DNA of 64,000 nucleotides, taken from Coriaria nepalensis (Eukaryota > Streptophyta > Magnoliopsida > Cucurbitales > Coriariaceae). The stretch spans positions 10,382,001-10,446,000 of the forward strand of contig CP114485.1 of the NCBI GenBank assembly GCA_027186245.1, read 5' to 3'. A program made the translations under genes and the position numbers. Position 1 is the first letter of the stretch, and the number at the start of each line of letters is the position of its first letter. The notes beneath the pieces were generated by a model. That model worked only from the letters and a program-made list of their open reading frames with translations. It did not search any database and was not told where the DNA came from. Positions 1 through 11,339 of this stretch are shown piece by piece.

Positions 1-1323
1 CACAGAAGAATTCCTTGGTGCACCCATTGCGTAGAAGTTGTTCCCTTGAGGCAAAACAACACTTACCTTGTTCAAGAAATGGAAGGTTATTATAGGGAGA
101 TCAACATCATCTATATTTATAGAGTTACTAGAATTATTAGTACTATTACTAATCATCCAAGGCACTTTGTAACAGAGATCGAACCCAGTTCTCATTTCGA
201 TTTCTTCAGCTCTCGGATAGTTTATCACCGATCGAAGAGTGGAGAGAACCTGTGAGTATAAGGGTTCTGGTAAATGTGTATAGGTTGTACCAGAGTCTAT
301 TAACATTCCTCCATTACCCTGTGAATCAATCTCTCTTAAATTTTGAGTCACTATGGTACTTGTATTACCACTATGATCAATACTTATAGCCTCAAGACCA
401 ATGTAATAGTAATTAGGGTACATTGCACTATTCAACATAGGAGTATATAGCAAATTAATGTCATTTGAAGATATAGCAAGGTCTCCTACAACTAATGGGC
501 TTGAAATATTAGGGTTGTTTGCAAACTTAAAGGGTAAGAAGCAATGAGAGAAGCCCTTTAGCTTTTGAGTTCCTAACTGTGAAGGGAGAGAAAGTGGACC
601 CCTACCAAACCCTACAATCCCAATAGGCTCCCTATATGTGGACCCCACACATCCAAAACAAAACCTAGGGACTTCCCTAGTGGTGTTAGGGTAGCTAATA
701 CTTCCATGAACCCTAAGTACATCTCTTGTTAGAGTGCCAGTGACAACACCTCCCGCATAAGTGTAAGCAAATGAAGGACATGGTCTATAACATGTCGATC
801 TAACAAGGGTGCTTAAGGAACATCCTGCCATAGTACACGTGTCGAAAGAGTTGTCTGAACTATGGACATTGGAACAGAATGAACTACCACAAACATCTCT
901 AGCTGAAGTTGACGAATAGGTAGGAGCGAAAGGAGGCATTAGTTTATTATTGTGGTTATAGTAATCTTCACACTCCATACAATCAAAATAGAGATTTCCA
1001 CAAGGAACCCATGTGAGATCACTACCTGTATCCATGTATACTTGAATGACTTGTGGTGGTGTTCCTAAAGAGAGAGAGATCAAATATCCATCTCTAATTT
1101 CCCTCAGCGGCTCCATCATATCTAGCATCTCTGATGGTTTCTTTCTTGAATGATGTGTAGAAGTTTTGGGTATGAGGAGAGAAGTTCTAGCATGAGACAA
1201 ACCAAGAATCATAGATTTGGTGTTTCCTTGTTTTGCTAGGTTGTGACTGAAATTGCAAAACAAAATGACGACAAAGATAGAAGAAAAGGTTGACGTGATA
1301 TTGAAAGATTGTAGTGCCATCAT
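1..1323 (-). CDS. Nepenthesin-type aspartic protease (A1 family), C-terminus beyond window
   Basis: An uninterrupted minus-strand frame of 441 codons runs from ATG at 1323 to the window edge with no stop; a second in-frame ATG at 1320 has a better +4 G. Residues 1 to about 30 form a hydrophobic signal peptide, so a secreted or vacuolar protein is expected. The first catalytic motif, DTGS, is at residues 98-101 and the second, DSGT, at 343-346, both intact. Between them lies the cysteine-rich insert (about 107-182) typical of plant nepenthesin-like proteases and a YAGG flap-like segment (189-192). The run GSTYREPIGIVGFGRG (227-241) resembles my recollection of Arabidopsis At5g45120/At4g16563-type proteases; that match is from memory. 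Family members are near 490 residues, so roughly 50 C-terminal residues are missing. No intron is seen, which is common in this group. The substrate cannot be told. Confidence 0.93.
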   Translation of the reverse strand, partial: MMALQSFNITSTFSSIFVVILFCNFSHNLAKQGNTKSMILGLSHARTSLLIPKTSTHHSRKKPSEMLDMMEPLREIRDGYLISLSLGTPPQVIQVYMDTGSDLTWVPCGNLYFDCMECEDYYNHNNKLMPPFAPTYSSTSARDVCGSSFCSNVHSSDNSFDTCTMAGCSLSTLVRSTCYRPCPSFAYTYAGGVVTGTLTRDVLRVHGSISYPNTTREVPRFCFGCVGSTYREPIGIVGFGRGPLSLPSQLGTQKLKGFSHCFLPFKFANNPNISSPLVVGDLAISSNDINLLYTPMLNSAMYPNYYYIGLEAISIDHSGNTSTIVTQNLREIDSQGNGGMLIDSGTTYTHLPEPLYSQVLSTLRSVINYPRAEEIEMRTGFDLCYKVPWMISNSTNNSSNSINIDDVDLPIITFHFLNKVSVVLPQGNNFYAMGAPRNSSV

Positions 1324-1387
1324 TATGTAGAACTATGTTCTGGTGTAAATCTGCTAAGATGAGCAAGGCTGCTTCAGAGGGTACAGG

Positions 1388-1396
1388 TATATATAG
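1388..1396 (-). promoter_or_regulatory. TATA box of the aspartic protease gene
   Basis: On the minus strand the sequence reads CTATATATA, about 65 bases upstream of the ATG at 1323. This would place transcription start near 1360 and leave a 5' leader of about 35-40 bases. Prediction from position and motif only. Confidence 0.5.
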
Positions 1397-1857
1397 TACT
1401 ACTACGCATATATTTTATATGTCGTACTTATTTGGTTCTTAAATAATAATAAGCTGTGAATATATTTTTTTTTCGTACTTATTTCAGCGAGGCTTATATA
1501 ATCCTAGGTGGAAATTAAAGAGAATAACTTTATTTATCAATCATTACCAAACTTCTGATTGGTATACCTTTATTTATTTATTTATTTATTTATTTTTATA
1601 AAAATGTTTTTTAATAATTTAAACTTATAATCTTTATTTTACAAATAATATTAAGTGATTCGTTAAATTAAATTTATTGGCTCATAAGTTATATATTTAA
1701 TATGCATAGTTAATCTTAATTCTATATTGTAAGAATTTCGGATTTAACATGAAATTCAACATTCATATATAGCATATAATCACAAGTTTAAACCATGCTA
1801 TATATCTATTATTTGCACGGGCAAGTCCTTTACATATTTTAAGTTTTAACTTCATAA

Positions 1858-1936
1858 CAAAGTTTCAAACCATGTTGAATTCATTTTAGCAAAGTTTCAA
1901 GCCATGTTGAATTCGTATAAACAAAGTTTCAATATC
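1858..1936. repeat. 32-bp tandem repeat, two and a half units
   Basis: The string CAAAGTTTCAA recurs at 1858, 1890 and 1922, exactly 32 bases apart. The first two units also share CCATGTTGAATTC; the third is partial. A local minisatellite with no evident role. Confidence 0.8.
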
Positions 1937-2681
1937 TCACGCTAGCTAGTTTAATTATACAATTGATTTTAACATCTACACTTATCAAGTATACACCTAT
2001 TATATTGGGATCACCAGCAATATGACTTGCTAAAATCAAAGCTCTTAAAGATAGTTTTTTCATTAGCTAACGTTTAAATCTCATAGGGATTCGGGTGGAA
2101 ACAGATTCTAATTAAGCTCCTAGTTGATTTTATGAGGAAGAGGGTTTTTCTACTGTTCCTCTAGCTAACAATTAAGGCTGCAGATTACTTAACTACATTA
2201 GTAGTAGCTACATAAAAATACAGAGTCTTATTAACTCCTTTTCTTCTTGTCCTGACCACTTGACAGACTTACTGAGATTAGATAAGTATGATTTTAATAG
2301 TTTTAGATCCCTTTAATCATTCTATTAATCATCTGTAATGAAATTAATATCCATTATTATTGAAAAAGAAAAAGTAAACACAAATATAGAGCATGGCGGC
2401 TCCCATATATTCTTGAATGTATACGATGATGAAAACTAGGGTTTATGTTCATGATAATGATATAATCAAAACAGCTACATGTGAGCAAATAAAAAAGAAA
2501 GTCTGCATGGATGAAAGAAGCGGCGGACAAAGCAAAAAGTAGTACATCAGAATTAGAATCGAATTATATAACACACGCGTGCTTGGGTCCTGAAGAGCAT
2601 CCTTCCATTGTTTTGATACGTCAAGACAAAACACAAGTACAATTTCTGTTCATTACCGTTGTGGTGGAGGCCAGCTTAGTA

Positions 2682-2692
2682 CACGTGACGTG
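2682..2692. promoter_or_regulatory. G-box / ABRE-like ACGT cluster
   Basis: CACGTGACGTG contains a G-box (CACGTG) overlapping a second ACGT core, the arrangement bound by plant bZIP and bHLH factors. It lies about 1.36 kb upstream of the protease start and is followed on the plus strand by a CT-rich stretch like a plant 5' leader, but no plus-strand gene follows. It may be a distal element of the protease, a relic promoter or chance. Confidence 0.3.
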
Positions 2693-3829
2693 ATCGTTGG
2701 ACGTTGAATGAATATTCTTTCTTCTTCTTTTTCTTTTTTCTTCCATTATCTGATTCACCCCTTTACTTTTTGCCCTTCATTTTATTAGTGCAACGATACC
2801 AGCCTAACTTTCCAATAATATAAACTCATATATTATATTGAGCTTACATAGGGCAAGAGATATATGTCCAACTAGAATAATTAAGTCTGCAAATAAAAAA
2901 ACACAAAGGATTGCATCGGGATGTAACTCTGGTGAACTCTCTCCAATGATAAAATTAGAGAATATATTTCGTTGTTATGTTGAATAACTAAGCAAATTAA
3001 ATAAAAGAAAGAAAATTTAAACTTGTTCTCTCCTTATACCGACTCTAGGTTTCCTTTTATACTAATTGAGTAAGCGACATCGGCTAATTACCTTTCTACG
3101 AATCATAAATTCGATCATTTTTCATGAGATCTTTGATTCGTACTTTCTGATCATGATCCATTACTTCTATTATTCCTTGACATGTCAGTGATATACATCA
3201 CTTCCATTTTTCTGATTCCTCATTTCTATTATATTAAATGATCTCTAATTTTGTGATATTTCTTTTGAAGAGCCTTTCCTCAGTTACATCATTCTAGGAC
3301 TGGCTCCTTCTTATTGTCCGAGTTCTCAACATTTGAAGACTATTGTTTTGATGGCCGTTCTGTAGGAGCTAGATACGCTCAGTAGGTAGTGCCTAAATCT
3401 GTTCAATGCATTTACTTCGAATAAACCATCTTAGGCTCCTTAGCTCTAAGGATCAATGTGCCTTCAGCCTTATCGAGGAGAATACAATTCTTCTTCAACA
3501 ATTAATCCCTTGTCATGTGTCAAATTTATTGATTGGGTTCATGAAAAATGTTGTGTCTTTCTGTTTTCTTCCTTTTCCATAATGCACGGTCGTATTGATT
3601 TCTCCATTTTGTGTGCAATCTCTGATATGATCTTTTCATTTTCTCAATGCTTACATATAAATCGTTTACACTTCCTTTTTTTTTTTTTTTTTTTATCTCT
3701 TTACCCATTTGCACAATTTTAAAATTTCCACCAAAGAATCTTCTCCCATTCTTATCGCTCTGACAACTTTCCACGTTCTTTTGGGATCTTGATTCTATCT
3801 CACCATTCTTCATCGATTTTCAATTCTCT

Positions 3830-4196
3830 TTCTTGTATGGTGAGAATTAAGAAGTTGTTGAACATTTTGTAGTTCAAACAAAAAAATTGAGTTAAGTTCA
3901 GAACTTCATTTCTTCTTTCAAAATCTGAGATCATAGAAAGTGAAAGTGCAGATTTTGATACAGAAGATAGTATCAGCTAAAGGATACTGCTGGTATGAGC
4001 TAATTCTATTTTCTTTTAGCTTAACATCGTTAGTTTTGATGTTAGGTCAAAGGTAGGGGTAGAATCTGCAAAGTATGAGATATAAGATAGGTTGAGTGTC
4101 TTACTAGGTTAGTAAGGCCTAAATAGGTTGAGGATTAGATGTAGGGTCGACGCCCTCGATGTGTAAAGGATCGACAGGTCGACTGCCCTCATTGTT
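3830..4196 (+). repeat. Left LTR fragment of the chromovirus
   Basis: Aligns by eye with 6345-6720 of the right LTR; both contain GTTTTGATGTTAGGTCAAAG and GGTCGACGCCCTC. It lacks the LTR 5' end and stops abruptly before the RT fragment, so it is truncated on both sides. Confidence 0.75.
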
Positions 4197-4202
4197 TTTC
4201 AA

Positions 4203-4480
4203 AGATTGATCTTAGATCGAGTTATCACCAATTGAAAATTAGGAAGGAGGATATACCTAAGACTGCATTTGGAACTCGATATGGACCATATGAGTTTTTG
4301 GTTATGTTGTTTGGACTTACAAACGCCCTAGCTACGTTCATGGATCTGATGAACAGAATTTTCAAGCCATTTTTGCATCGCTTTGTAGTTATTTTTATCG
4401 ATGACATTGTGGTATATTCACGTAACGAGAATGAACATGAAACACACCTGCGACCAGTCCTGCAGACACTGAAAGAGTAG
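4203..4480 (+). pseudogene. Chromovirus reverse transcriptase fragment
   Basis: Copies RNA into DNA in active elements. The plus-strand reading contains [20 protein letters not shown], the LFGLTNA motif and the catalytic box FIDDIVVYS near 4393-4420, all typical of Ty3/gypsy RT. The two active-site aspartates survive. The palm N-terminus is missing because the LTR fragment abuts it, and a stop follows at about 4478. Confidence 0.85.
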
Positions 4481-4639
4481 TAATTATTTGCATAATTCTC
4501 CAAATGCTAGTTTTGGCTTAGTAGTATTGCATTCCTCGGTCATGTGATATCTAAAGACGGAGTAATGTAGATTATTAGAAAGTTGAAGCGGTTAGGCAGT
4601 GGCCTAGACCTACCTCAGTAACTAAAATACACAATTTCC

Positions 4640-5190
4640 TCAGTTTGGTTGGATATTATAGGCGGTTTATTGAGAACTTTTCGCATATAGCAATGCCTCT
4701 AACTCGTCTCACACAGAAAAATGTTAAGTTTTAATGGATGAGTACATGTGAAGAAAGTTTTCAGAAGTTGAAAGATCATCTTACCTCCGCACCAGTTCTT
4801 GCTTTACTAATTGGAACATGTGGTTTTGTAGTATACTGTAATGCTTCTCAGATCTGACTTGACTGCGTATCAATGCAAAATGGTAAAGTCATCTCCTATG
4901 CTTCCCAATAACTAAAGAAGGATGAATAGAATTATCCCACTCACGACTTAGAAATGGCAACGATAGTGTTTGCAATGAAAATATGGTGACTTTACTTGTA
5001 TGGTGGTGAAAGTTGTGAGATTTATACAGATCACAAGAGTTTGAAGTACATATTCAATCTAAGAGATTTGAATTTCAGACATCGTCATTGGATGGAATTG
5101 TTGAAGGATTATGATTGCACGATTTTATATCATCCGGGAAAAGCCAATGTAGTGGCCGATGCTCTCAGTAGAAAATTAGTAAGAAGTTTG
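4640..5190 (+). pseudogene. Chromovirus RNase H fragment
   Basis: Begins with a connection segment (SLVGYYRRFIENFS-like, near 4645-4683) and continues to a recognisable RNase H end: [13 protein letters not shown], then [19 protein letters not shown] and VVADALSRK near 5093-5175. Several in-frame stops lie between 4735 and 4990. This order (RT, connection, RNase H) is normal for the family. Confidence 0.8.
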
Positions 5191-5319
5191 TCTTACATTA
5201 CAGTAGGGAAGAGACTTATGATATACGAACTGCATAGGTTAGTAGATGAAGACATTTGGCTTGAAACTAATAACTTTGGGGCTTGGTTAGCCAATGTGGG
5301 AGTTAGACTTATGATATTC

Positions 5320-5920
5320 TTTGGGGCCTATTTTCTGGTTTGAAGTAGATGAGAGAAAGCTTCTAGGACCAAAATTAGTTCAAGACGCATATGAAAAAGT
5401 TTAGTTGATTAGAGAAAAGTTATATACTTTATAGAGTCAACAAAAGTCATACGCGGATAATCAGAGGTGAGACTTGCAATTCGAGGTTGGTAATTAGTTA
5501 TTCCTTCAAATTTCCCTAACAAAGGGTGTCATGAGATTTGGTACATAGAACCCTTTGAAATCTTAGAGAAGATTGGAGCAGTGAGTTATCGATTAGCACT
5601 ACCACCAACACTTGCAAATATGCATTCTGTTTTTCATGTTTCGATGCTATGAAAATACCTACCGGATCCATTCCATATGTTACAACCTGATTCGATACGA
5701 CTTAAGGAAGATATGTCATATGTGGAACAACTAGTTAGGATTATAAATCACCAAGTAAAATGCCTTCGAAATTAGGATGTAAGTTCAGTGAAGGTGATAT
5801 GGCGAAACCACAGTTATGAGGAAGCAACATGGGAAGCAGAACATGAAATGCAAGAGAAGTACCATGTTGCTTGGCAATGGTTAGAGCCTAGTTCATTGCA
5901 TGCATATCATTGTTATTGCA
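5320..5920 (+). pseudogene. Integrase C-terminus and chromodomain-like tail
   Basis: The RNase H reading ends near 5280 and the sequence jumps to what normally lies after the integrase core (GPKLVQDAYEKV near 5370-5400), so the catalytic core is deleted. The tail at about 5788-5905 includes VKVIWRNHSYEEATWEAE, the hallmark end of plant chromovirus polyproteins that docks on chromatin. The stretch between has multiple stops. Confidence 0.75.
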
Positions 5921-5974
5921 TATGTTGTCGTGATATAGTTTATGGTAAGTTTTTGAAATTCGGGGACTGAATTT

Positions 5975-5997
5975 CTTAAAGGGGGGGGGGGGGAGAT
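5975..5997 (+). other. Polypurine tract with a run of 13 G
   Basis: A purine-rich stretch with 13 consecutive G (5981-5993) lies directly before TGTGAGATG, the start of the right LTR. Such a tract primes plus-strand DNA synthesis. The G run looks longer than the six or seven usual here, probably by slippage. Confidence 0.75.
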
Positions 5998-6988
5998 TGT
6001 GAGATGTTAGTTAAGTTTTGGCATAAGGAATATGAGATGCCGGTTTGCCTTGGCATAGAAGAATAAGAGATATTGGTCAATGTTGTCATAAGGGAACTTT
6101 ATCCCTAAGTTAATTGATTAAGGATAGTAATAGTATACTAAAACCGTACAATTATTAGTATAATAAGGATTATATTATAATTGCACAATGTAGTTAAGGC
6201 AGAAGGGATGTGGCTTCCCTAACTCACCCTCATTTTATCCAATCGTGAAGATAAGTTAGAATGATAAATATCTTTTTTAAGCCTTCTAGTCATCACCTAC
6301 AGTGATCACTGATAACTACTAAAGTAGAAAAGACTGTTCCTTCTTAGTTCTAGTATGGTGAGAGTTAGGAAGTTGCTGAACATTCTGTAGTTCATACAAA
6401 AAAATTGAGTGAAGCTCAGATCTTCATTTCTTCTTCCATAATCTGGGATCATAGAAAACGAAAGTGCAGATTTTGATACAGAAGAAAGTAGCAGCTGAAG
6501 AACACTACTGCTAAGAACCGACTCTGTTTTCTTTTAGCTTAAAATAGCTAGTTTTGATGTTAGGTCAAAGGTAAGGGTAGAATTTGCCAAGTATAAGATA
6601 TAAGATGAAATCAAAGTCCCAAGTGTTTTACTAGGTTAGCAAGGTCTGAAAAGGTTGAGGTTTAGAAGCAAGGTCGACGCCCTCTATGTGTAAAGGATTG
6701 ACGGGTTGCCACCCTCAATATATGAAGAGGTCAACATGTTGATGCCTTCAAATAGGAAAAGAGGTCGACGGGGTTGACACCATCAGTATAAGAAATCAAC
6801 CTGGACTGGGAACTCAAACCGAGAAATGTTATATGAAGTCTTGGTCTAGAAAACAAAGAAAATCATCAGTTTGGATCGGGAACCCTGATAGAGAGATATT
6901 ATATTAGGTCCCCGTTTGAGAGGGAAACCTAGGAATAAGTCTCCTGGGTCGAAGAGTCAAGTATTATTATCAATAACAAAGTCTTGCT
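5998..6988 (+). repeat. Right LTR of the chromovirus
   Basis: Starts TGTGAGATGTTAG right after the polypurine tract. Its interior matches the left LTR fragment. It has internal short repeats built on GGTCGACG-like words (about 6670-6790). The 3' end is uncertain because the copia LTR starts at 6989; the copia may have inserted into this LTR or next to it. Confidence 0.7.
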
Positions 6989-8656
6989 TGTTGGAAATCA
7001 GGTTAAAAAATTATGGCATAAGCAATAGCTCATCTCAGTATGTAACAAAAATTTTCTGAAAACTTTTACCTATGCTTTATATATATATATAATTAATCTT
7101 AAACACTAAGTGGAAGAATCATACCTTAGTCGATTAGATTGACACCATGATCTTCCAAGTCGATCTTCAACACACTAGGACGTGTGTATGCACGTAAAGA
7201 TGACAAGATTTCTTTTTCTTTAGCGTGATCTCTTCTCATCATCTTCTTAAAACTATTAGAATATGATGGTATTTATAGAGTTCTATTAGGTTTTTCATTT
7301 AATATTATTTTAAATTAAACACTTTAAAGTAATTGAATTAATAATTTAAATACAATATTAAATAATAACAAAATAATAGGATATCTTTTAATGATCTCTT
7401 TGATTTAGTCAAATCTTTTCAAATCCAATTTATTTTAAACCAAATCATATTTTATTTGATTATTTAATTAGTTTCTCAAACTAATTTAAATTTAACTTTC
7501 CTAATCATAATATTAAATTAATATCTCATCACAATTTAATATTATACAACATATTTAATTCAAAATTAAATATATTATTATGATATATATATATATATAT
7601 ATATATATTTCAAAAATCCTATATATCAAAATAATATTTAAATACATCTTTTAATTAATTAATCATTTAGTCAATTAATTAATACTAATTATCTCATAAT
7701 TATATATTTTCACCAATAAAATAGATTATTAATTAAATACTTTAATATAAGAATCTATTTATTAATCTCAATATTATTCCACTAAAAATATAGGATTACA
7801 CACTTGTAATTATAGAAAGAATTACTGAGTAATTTTTAGTAGTCTATTAATATTATCACTACATGCAATTTAATCATATAATAATTGATTCATATTACAG
7901 TTGGTCACAATTATCATTCTACCTCTCTAATTATCTTTTTATCCTTAAATATTACTAATCCACTAGTGAACAGTTAATTTATAACTTAATTTTAAAATTG
8001 AGCTCAAAACCATTCAGTTACAGAATTAACCATTAAAGAAACCAATATACAATCTTCTATGAAGAAGGTTTAGATTATGTATCTGTAAATAATGTTCTCA
8101 ACCGCTTATCCCAATAAACCTCCAAAATAAAAGTCTTTAGCCTGTTTTGCAAATAAACTATGATGAGTGAATCAAAAGATTCAGTTGACATAAACAAGAG
8201 TTCATGACTACTCATGATTCAAATTGATCTACATATAATCATCTATTGACATGAATAAAATTATTTATGACAAACAGTATGCTGATAAAGAATTAATTCA
8301 TATCGGGTCTAGTACTATATATTCAAATTATATAAAGTACCTCCACTAAGATGTCTATCTACATTAGTAATCCATATCTAAATCACTTACATTCATAATG
8401 CTAGTTGACCGTACTAGCAACCATCAAGTAAGGATTCTATATTTTATATATATTACAGACAATTTAATTCATTATCTATAATCTAATCCTCTGGTACTAA
8501 TATAAGATGATAATTACATAAATGAATTTGAAATTTTTTGATATTGATTCACTTACTCAATAACAATACATTCAAGTAATTATATAGAGAAATGTCACTT
8601 TTATGAATTTCATAAAATTGTACTTATTACATGCTGTTAGGGCACTGTGCCCAATA
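6989..8656 (-). repeat. 3' LTR of the first copia element
   Basis: The left edge reads TGTTGGAAATC on the plus strand, the complement of the TTTCCAACA end common in copia LTRs. The right edge lies beside a polypurine tract (minus strand GGGCAAGTGGGAGAT, about 8657-8671), where the expected TG start has become TA. An (AT)n microsatellite occupies about 7579-7608. It matches 11340-12678 over most of its length. Confidence 0.8.
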
Positions 8657-8720
8657 ATCTCCCACTTGCCCTTAAATCAAGTGAGACAACTCCCTTATCC
8701 ATAAATTACGTACAGGATCC

Positions 8721-9324
8721 TCAAAAGACTTCGTTGGAAGTGCCTTGGTAAACATGGTTATTTTCCGACGCTATCTTCATAACTATTACATCACCTCGGT
8801 GGACTATCTTTCTAATTAGATGATATTTCATCTCTATGTGCTTACCCCTTTTATAACTCCATAGATCCTTCAAATTAGCCACTTTCCCACTGTTATCACA
8901 GTACATGATTACTAACATATCCAAATATAGAACAACTTCTAGATCAATGTAGAACTTCCTGAGCCAAACCGCCTCTTTCGCTGCTTCATAAGCCGCTATA
9001 TATTCGGCTTTTATGGTAGAATTTGCAATATTGGATTATTTGATACTTCTCAAGACTATAACTCCTCCACCTAGTATGAACACTGATCTATAAATCGACT
9101 TTCGACTATCTTTATCTGATTGAATATTAGAATCAGTGTATCTAATGTTATTCATGTCTCCACCTGAATAAATAAGCATATAGTCTCTCGTTCTCCGAAG
9201 ATACTTGAGAATATGTTTTACCACTATCCAGTGTTTTAAACCAGGATTTGATTAATAATGACTGAGTATCCCAACTGCATAACAAATGTCAGGTATTGTA
9301 CACAAGACCTAAAGAGACTTTGGT
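8721..9324 (-). pseudogene. Copia RT C-terminus and RNase H remnant
   Basis: Minus-strand readings give HILKYLRRTRDYML (near 9170-9215) and YTDSN, which belong to the RT/RNase H junction and RNase H start of Ty1/copia, then further down DNSGKVAN, KRGKHIEMKYHLIR and GDVIVMKIASENN (about 8740-8895). Stops and frameshifts separate the pieces. The upstream part of RT is missing: the reading begins near 9324, where it meets gag. Confidence 0.8.
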
Positions 9325-9678
9325 CGAATTGCTGCCCAAATAAGGTCTAGAGAGACTCCAATATCACATATGTAGTCTCCACGTTTTCATGTTTCTTCCT
9401 AAGAACATCATTCATCTTATCAACATGTAGCATTTGGCTTTCTTATTAGATTGGATCCAATGATCATGCTTTTCCCGTGCATTATGGGTAGTAGTAGCAG
9501 TGGGCTTTTCAGGACATTCCTCGGTCAAGAAAAATTTATTGTTTTCACAGATTAATATCATATTTAAGTTTGATTTTCTTCTCATAAAATTGTCACTAAT
9601 TAATTTGTATTTTTTGAGTAAATCGGTAACGAGGTTATTGATTGAAGATATGATGATTGCTGGAATTAAATAAAACAT
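9325..9678 (-). pseudogene. Copia gag N-terminal fragment
   Basis: The frame read down from 9678 contains KSNLNMILICENNKFFLTEE, then CPEKP and NAREKHDHWIQSNKKAKCYML, which I recognise as the N-terminus of dicot copia gag polyproteins (normally NYxxWKSNLN...LTEECP). Gag-like sequence continues past a frame change to about 9325 (FGQQF) and then changes to RT C-terminal sequence. This marks the edge of a deletion, probably about 3 kb judged from family size. Confidence 0.8.
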
Positions 9679-9679
9679 A

Positions 9680-11339
9680 CATGATTCATCATAATTGAAA
9701 TAAATATCAAAGTTTCAGAATAGTAAATATAATGCATGAATGAAATAAATAAAGCACATAAAATTATTTATTACTATACCACGATAAATTAAATCAACAA
9801 TTAATATGTCGTCTTAGGGTCAATAATATTAATTTCAAATTAATTTTGAGACATTCTCAATTCTACAAGTAAAACTTAAAATATCTCATATTTTCTCTTT
9901 TACTCGTAATTTACTGTTTATTCGATCAAAACACAGTTAACTACTTAAAACTTAATTATGTCTTTGTGAGTGTAATCCATTATTTCAGAATCCATGACTT
10001 AACTCGAAAGTTGCTGCTTTAGGGTCGGTCAAGTTCGAAATACATGACTTATCCCTATCTTCTTAAGAATAAACTTTCTTTAAGGGGATGAAAACAAAGC
10101 CGTCTCGAGGTCCTTTCCATATCTCTCGGTGTTGTACTAAGGAGACTGTAGGTTATATTTTCATATCAACGTTCTCCCACTTACTATTTAAAAACATGCA
10201 TTTTCATAAAACTTCCTATGTTTTCAAATAAAACTAATTAATTAATTCTAAATTAATTACTAGTTAATTAACCAATGAATAAAATCCTATTACTTATAAT
10301 TTCCAATCCTATTGGTCCTAAGTTCAATTTATACATTTTAATTCATATCTAAATATGAGTCTTATTTTATTAGATGAACCTAATTTATAACTAATAGACT
10401 AATTACATAATAAAACTTTAATAAAACATCTTTTTAACAAAGTTGATTATTGAAGGCCTAACTTAAACTTGTTCCTTTATTAGGTGTGATTTCCAAGTTT
10501 AACTCTTTAAAACTTGATCCACTTATGTAAATAATTTAACCAAATAAATCACATAAATATATAGAACAATCCTAATAAATCATGTTTCTACTCATTAGAT
10601 GCATGATTTAAAATAAAATTATATAGGAATTTATGTATGGCATGTAATTGACTAATGCATGAATATGTTATCAATCAAATCAATCAAGATTAATAAATAT
10701 ATATAATGGACTAGGTAATTCTGTGTATTTCTAAAAATTACTTCCATTGGGAAAATACGAATAAATAAATAAATAAAATTACATAAGGTCTTCAAATGTT
10801 ATAATCTTTCCTAAGCTTGCTCTATCTTAAATATGAATCTAACTTGTAATTTTTTAAAGCAAACTCAATTCCATAATCTATAGAAAAATAATTTTTCTAA
10901 CCCTATTTAAATATTTAATTTAATTATTTCCAATTGGGCCTATACTCTTTCGGGCCTACTGGACTTTTTGGACCAAACCCAATAAGCTATTTGATTTTTT
11001 CACAAATCCAAAATTAAGTTAATAGACCTAAAATATATTATTTTAGGCCACATTTATATGGGTCAAACCCATTGACTGGGCGGGTCATGGGTAGAGCCCA
11101 TGACCTAATCTGTTAGAGCATCACCGGTCAAAGCTTGTGGAACCCCTAGGGTAAGACACAGGCAGCTATGGCTTGGGATAGCTGCTAGTCCAACTAGTGG
11201 CCTCGGGTTGCGAGACAGTCCTGCAGCCTTGTCGCAGTTGCTGCAGCCAGTGGACAATCGCACGACTAGCCATACAGTGCAGTGAGGGTGGCCTCATCGT
11301 TGCCATACAGTGCACGACTAGACATAAATTGATCATTAA
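9680..11339 (-). other. Leader region of the first copia element
   Basis: AT-rich non-coding sequence upstream of gag in element orientation. It holds a perfect 9-bp hairpin at 11083-11105 and, near 11120-11320, a less AT-rich stretch with two copies of GCCATACAGTGCA (11269 and 11302). No reading frame is supportable. A primer-binding site is not seen, because the neighbouring LTR end is deleted. Confidence 0.55.
11083..11105. repeat. Perfect 9-bp inverted repeat with 5-base loop
   Basis: GGTCATGGG, loop TAGAG, then CCCATGACC. It lies in the leader of the copia element, where packaging or translation structures could sit. The overlapping words TGGGTCAAACCCA nearby also fold weakly. Confidence 0.7.

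Larger units (their letters stand above)
1397..3829. other. Intergenic DNA between the protease and the chromovirus
   Basis: AT-rich sequence without a supportable gene. It holds a (TTTA)n microsatellite near 1568-1595, a small tandem repeat at 1858-1936, a G-box-like site at 2682-2692 followed by pyrimidine-rich sequence (about 2714-2745), and a poly-T tract near 3678-3695. Short frames on both strands (for example 2449-2693 and 3456-3813) overlap each other, resemble nothing known to me and are dominated by homopolymer sequence. Confidence 0.6.
3830..6988 (+). mobile_element. Degenerate Ty3/gypsy chromovirus with internal deletions
   Basis: Two direct copies of one sequence (about 3830-4196 and 6345-6720) bracket pol fragments on the plus strand. 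Reverse transcriptase, RNase H and a C-terminal chromodomain-like tail are present in the usual order. The left LTR has lost its first ~350 bases and its 3' end; primer-binding site, gag, protease and the N-terminal half of RT are missing, so the LTR runs straight into mid-RT. Most of integrase is also gone near 5280-5340. Stops break every domain. The right LTR ends, or is interrupted, where the next copia element begins at 6989. The element is dead, and the missing parts look like deletions. Confidence 0.85.

Noticed and set aside
2449..2693. Overlapping 60-codon frames on both strands
   Set aside because: Short, mutually overlapping and unlike known proteins. The G-box at the end argues for promoter sequence.
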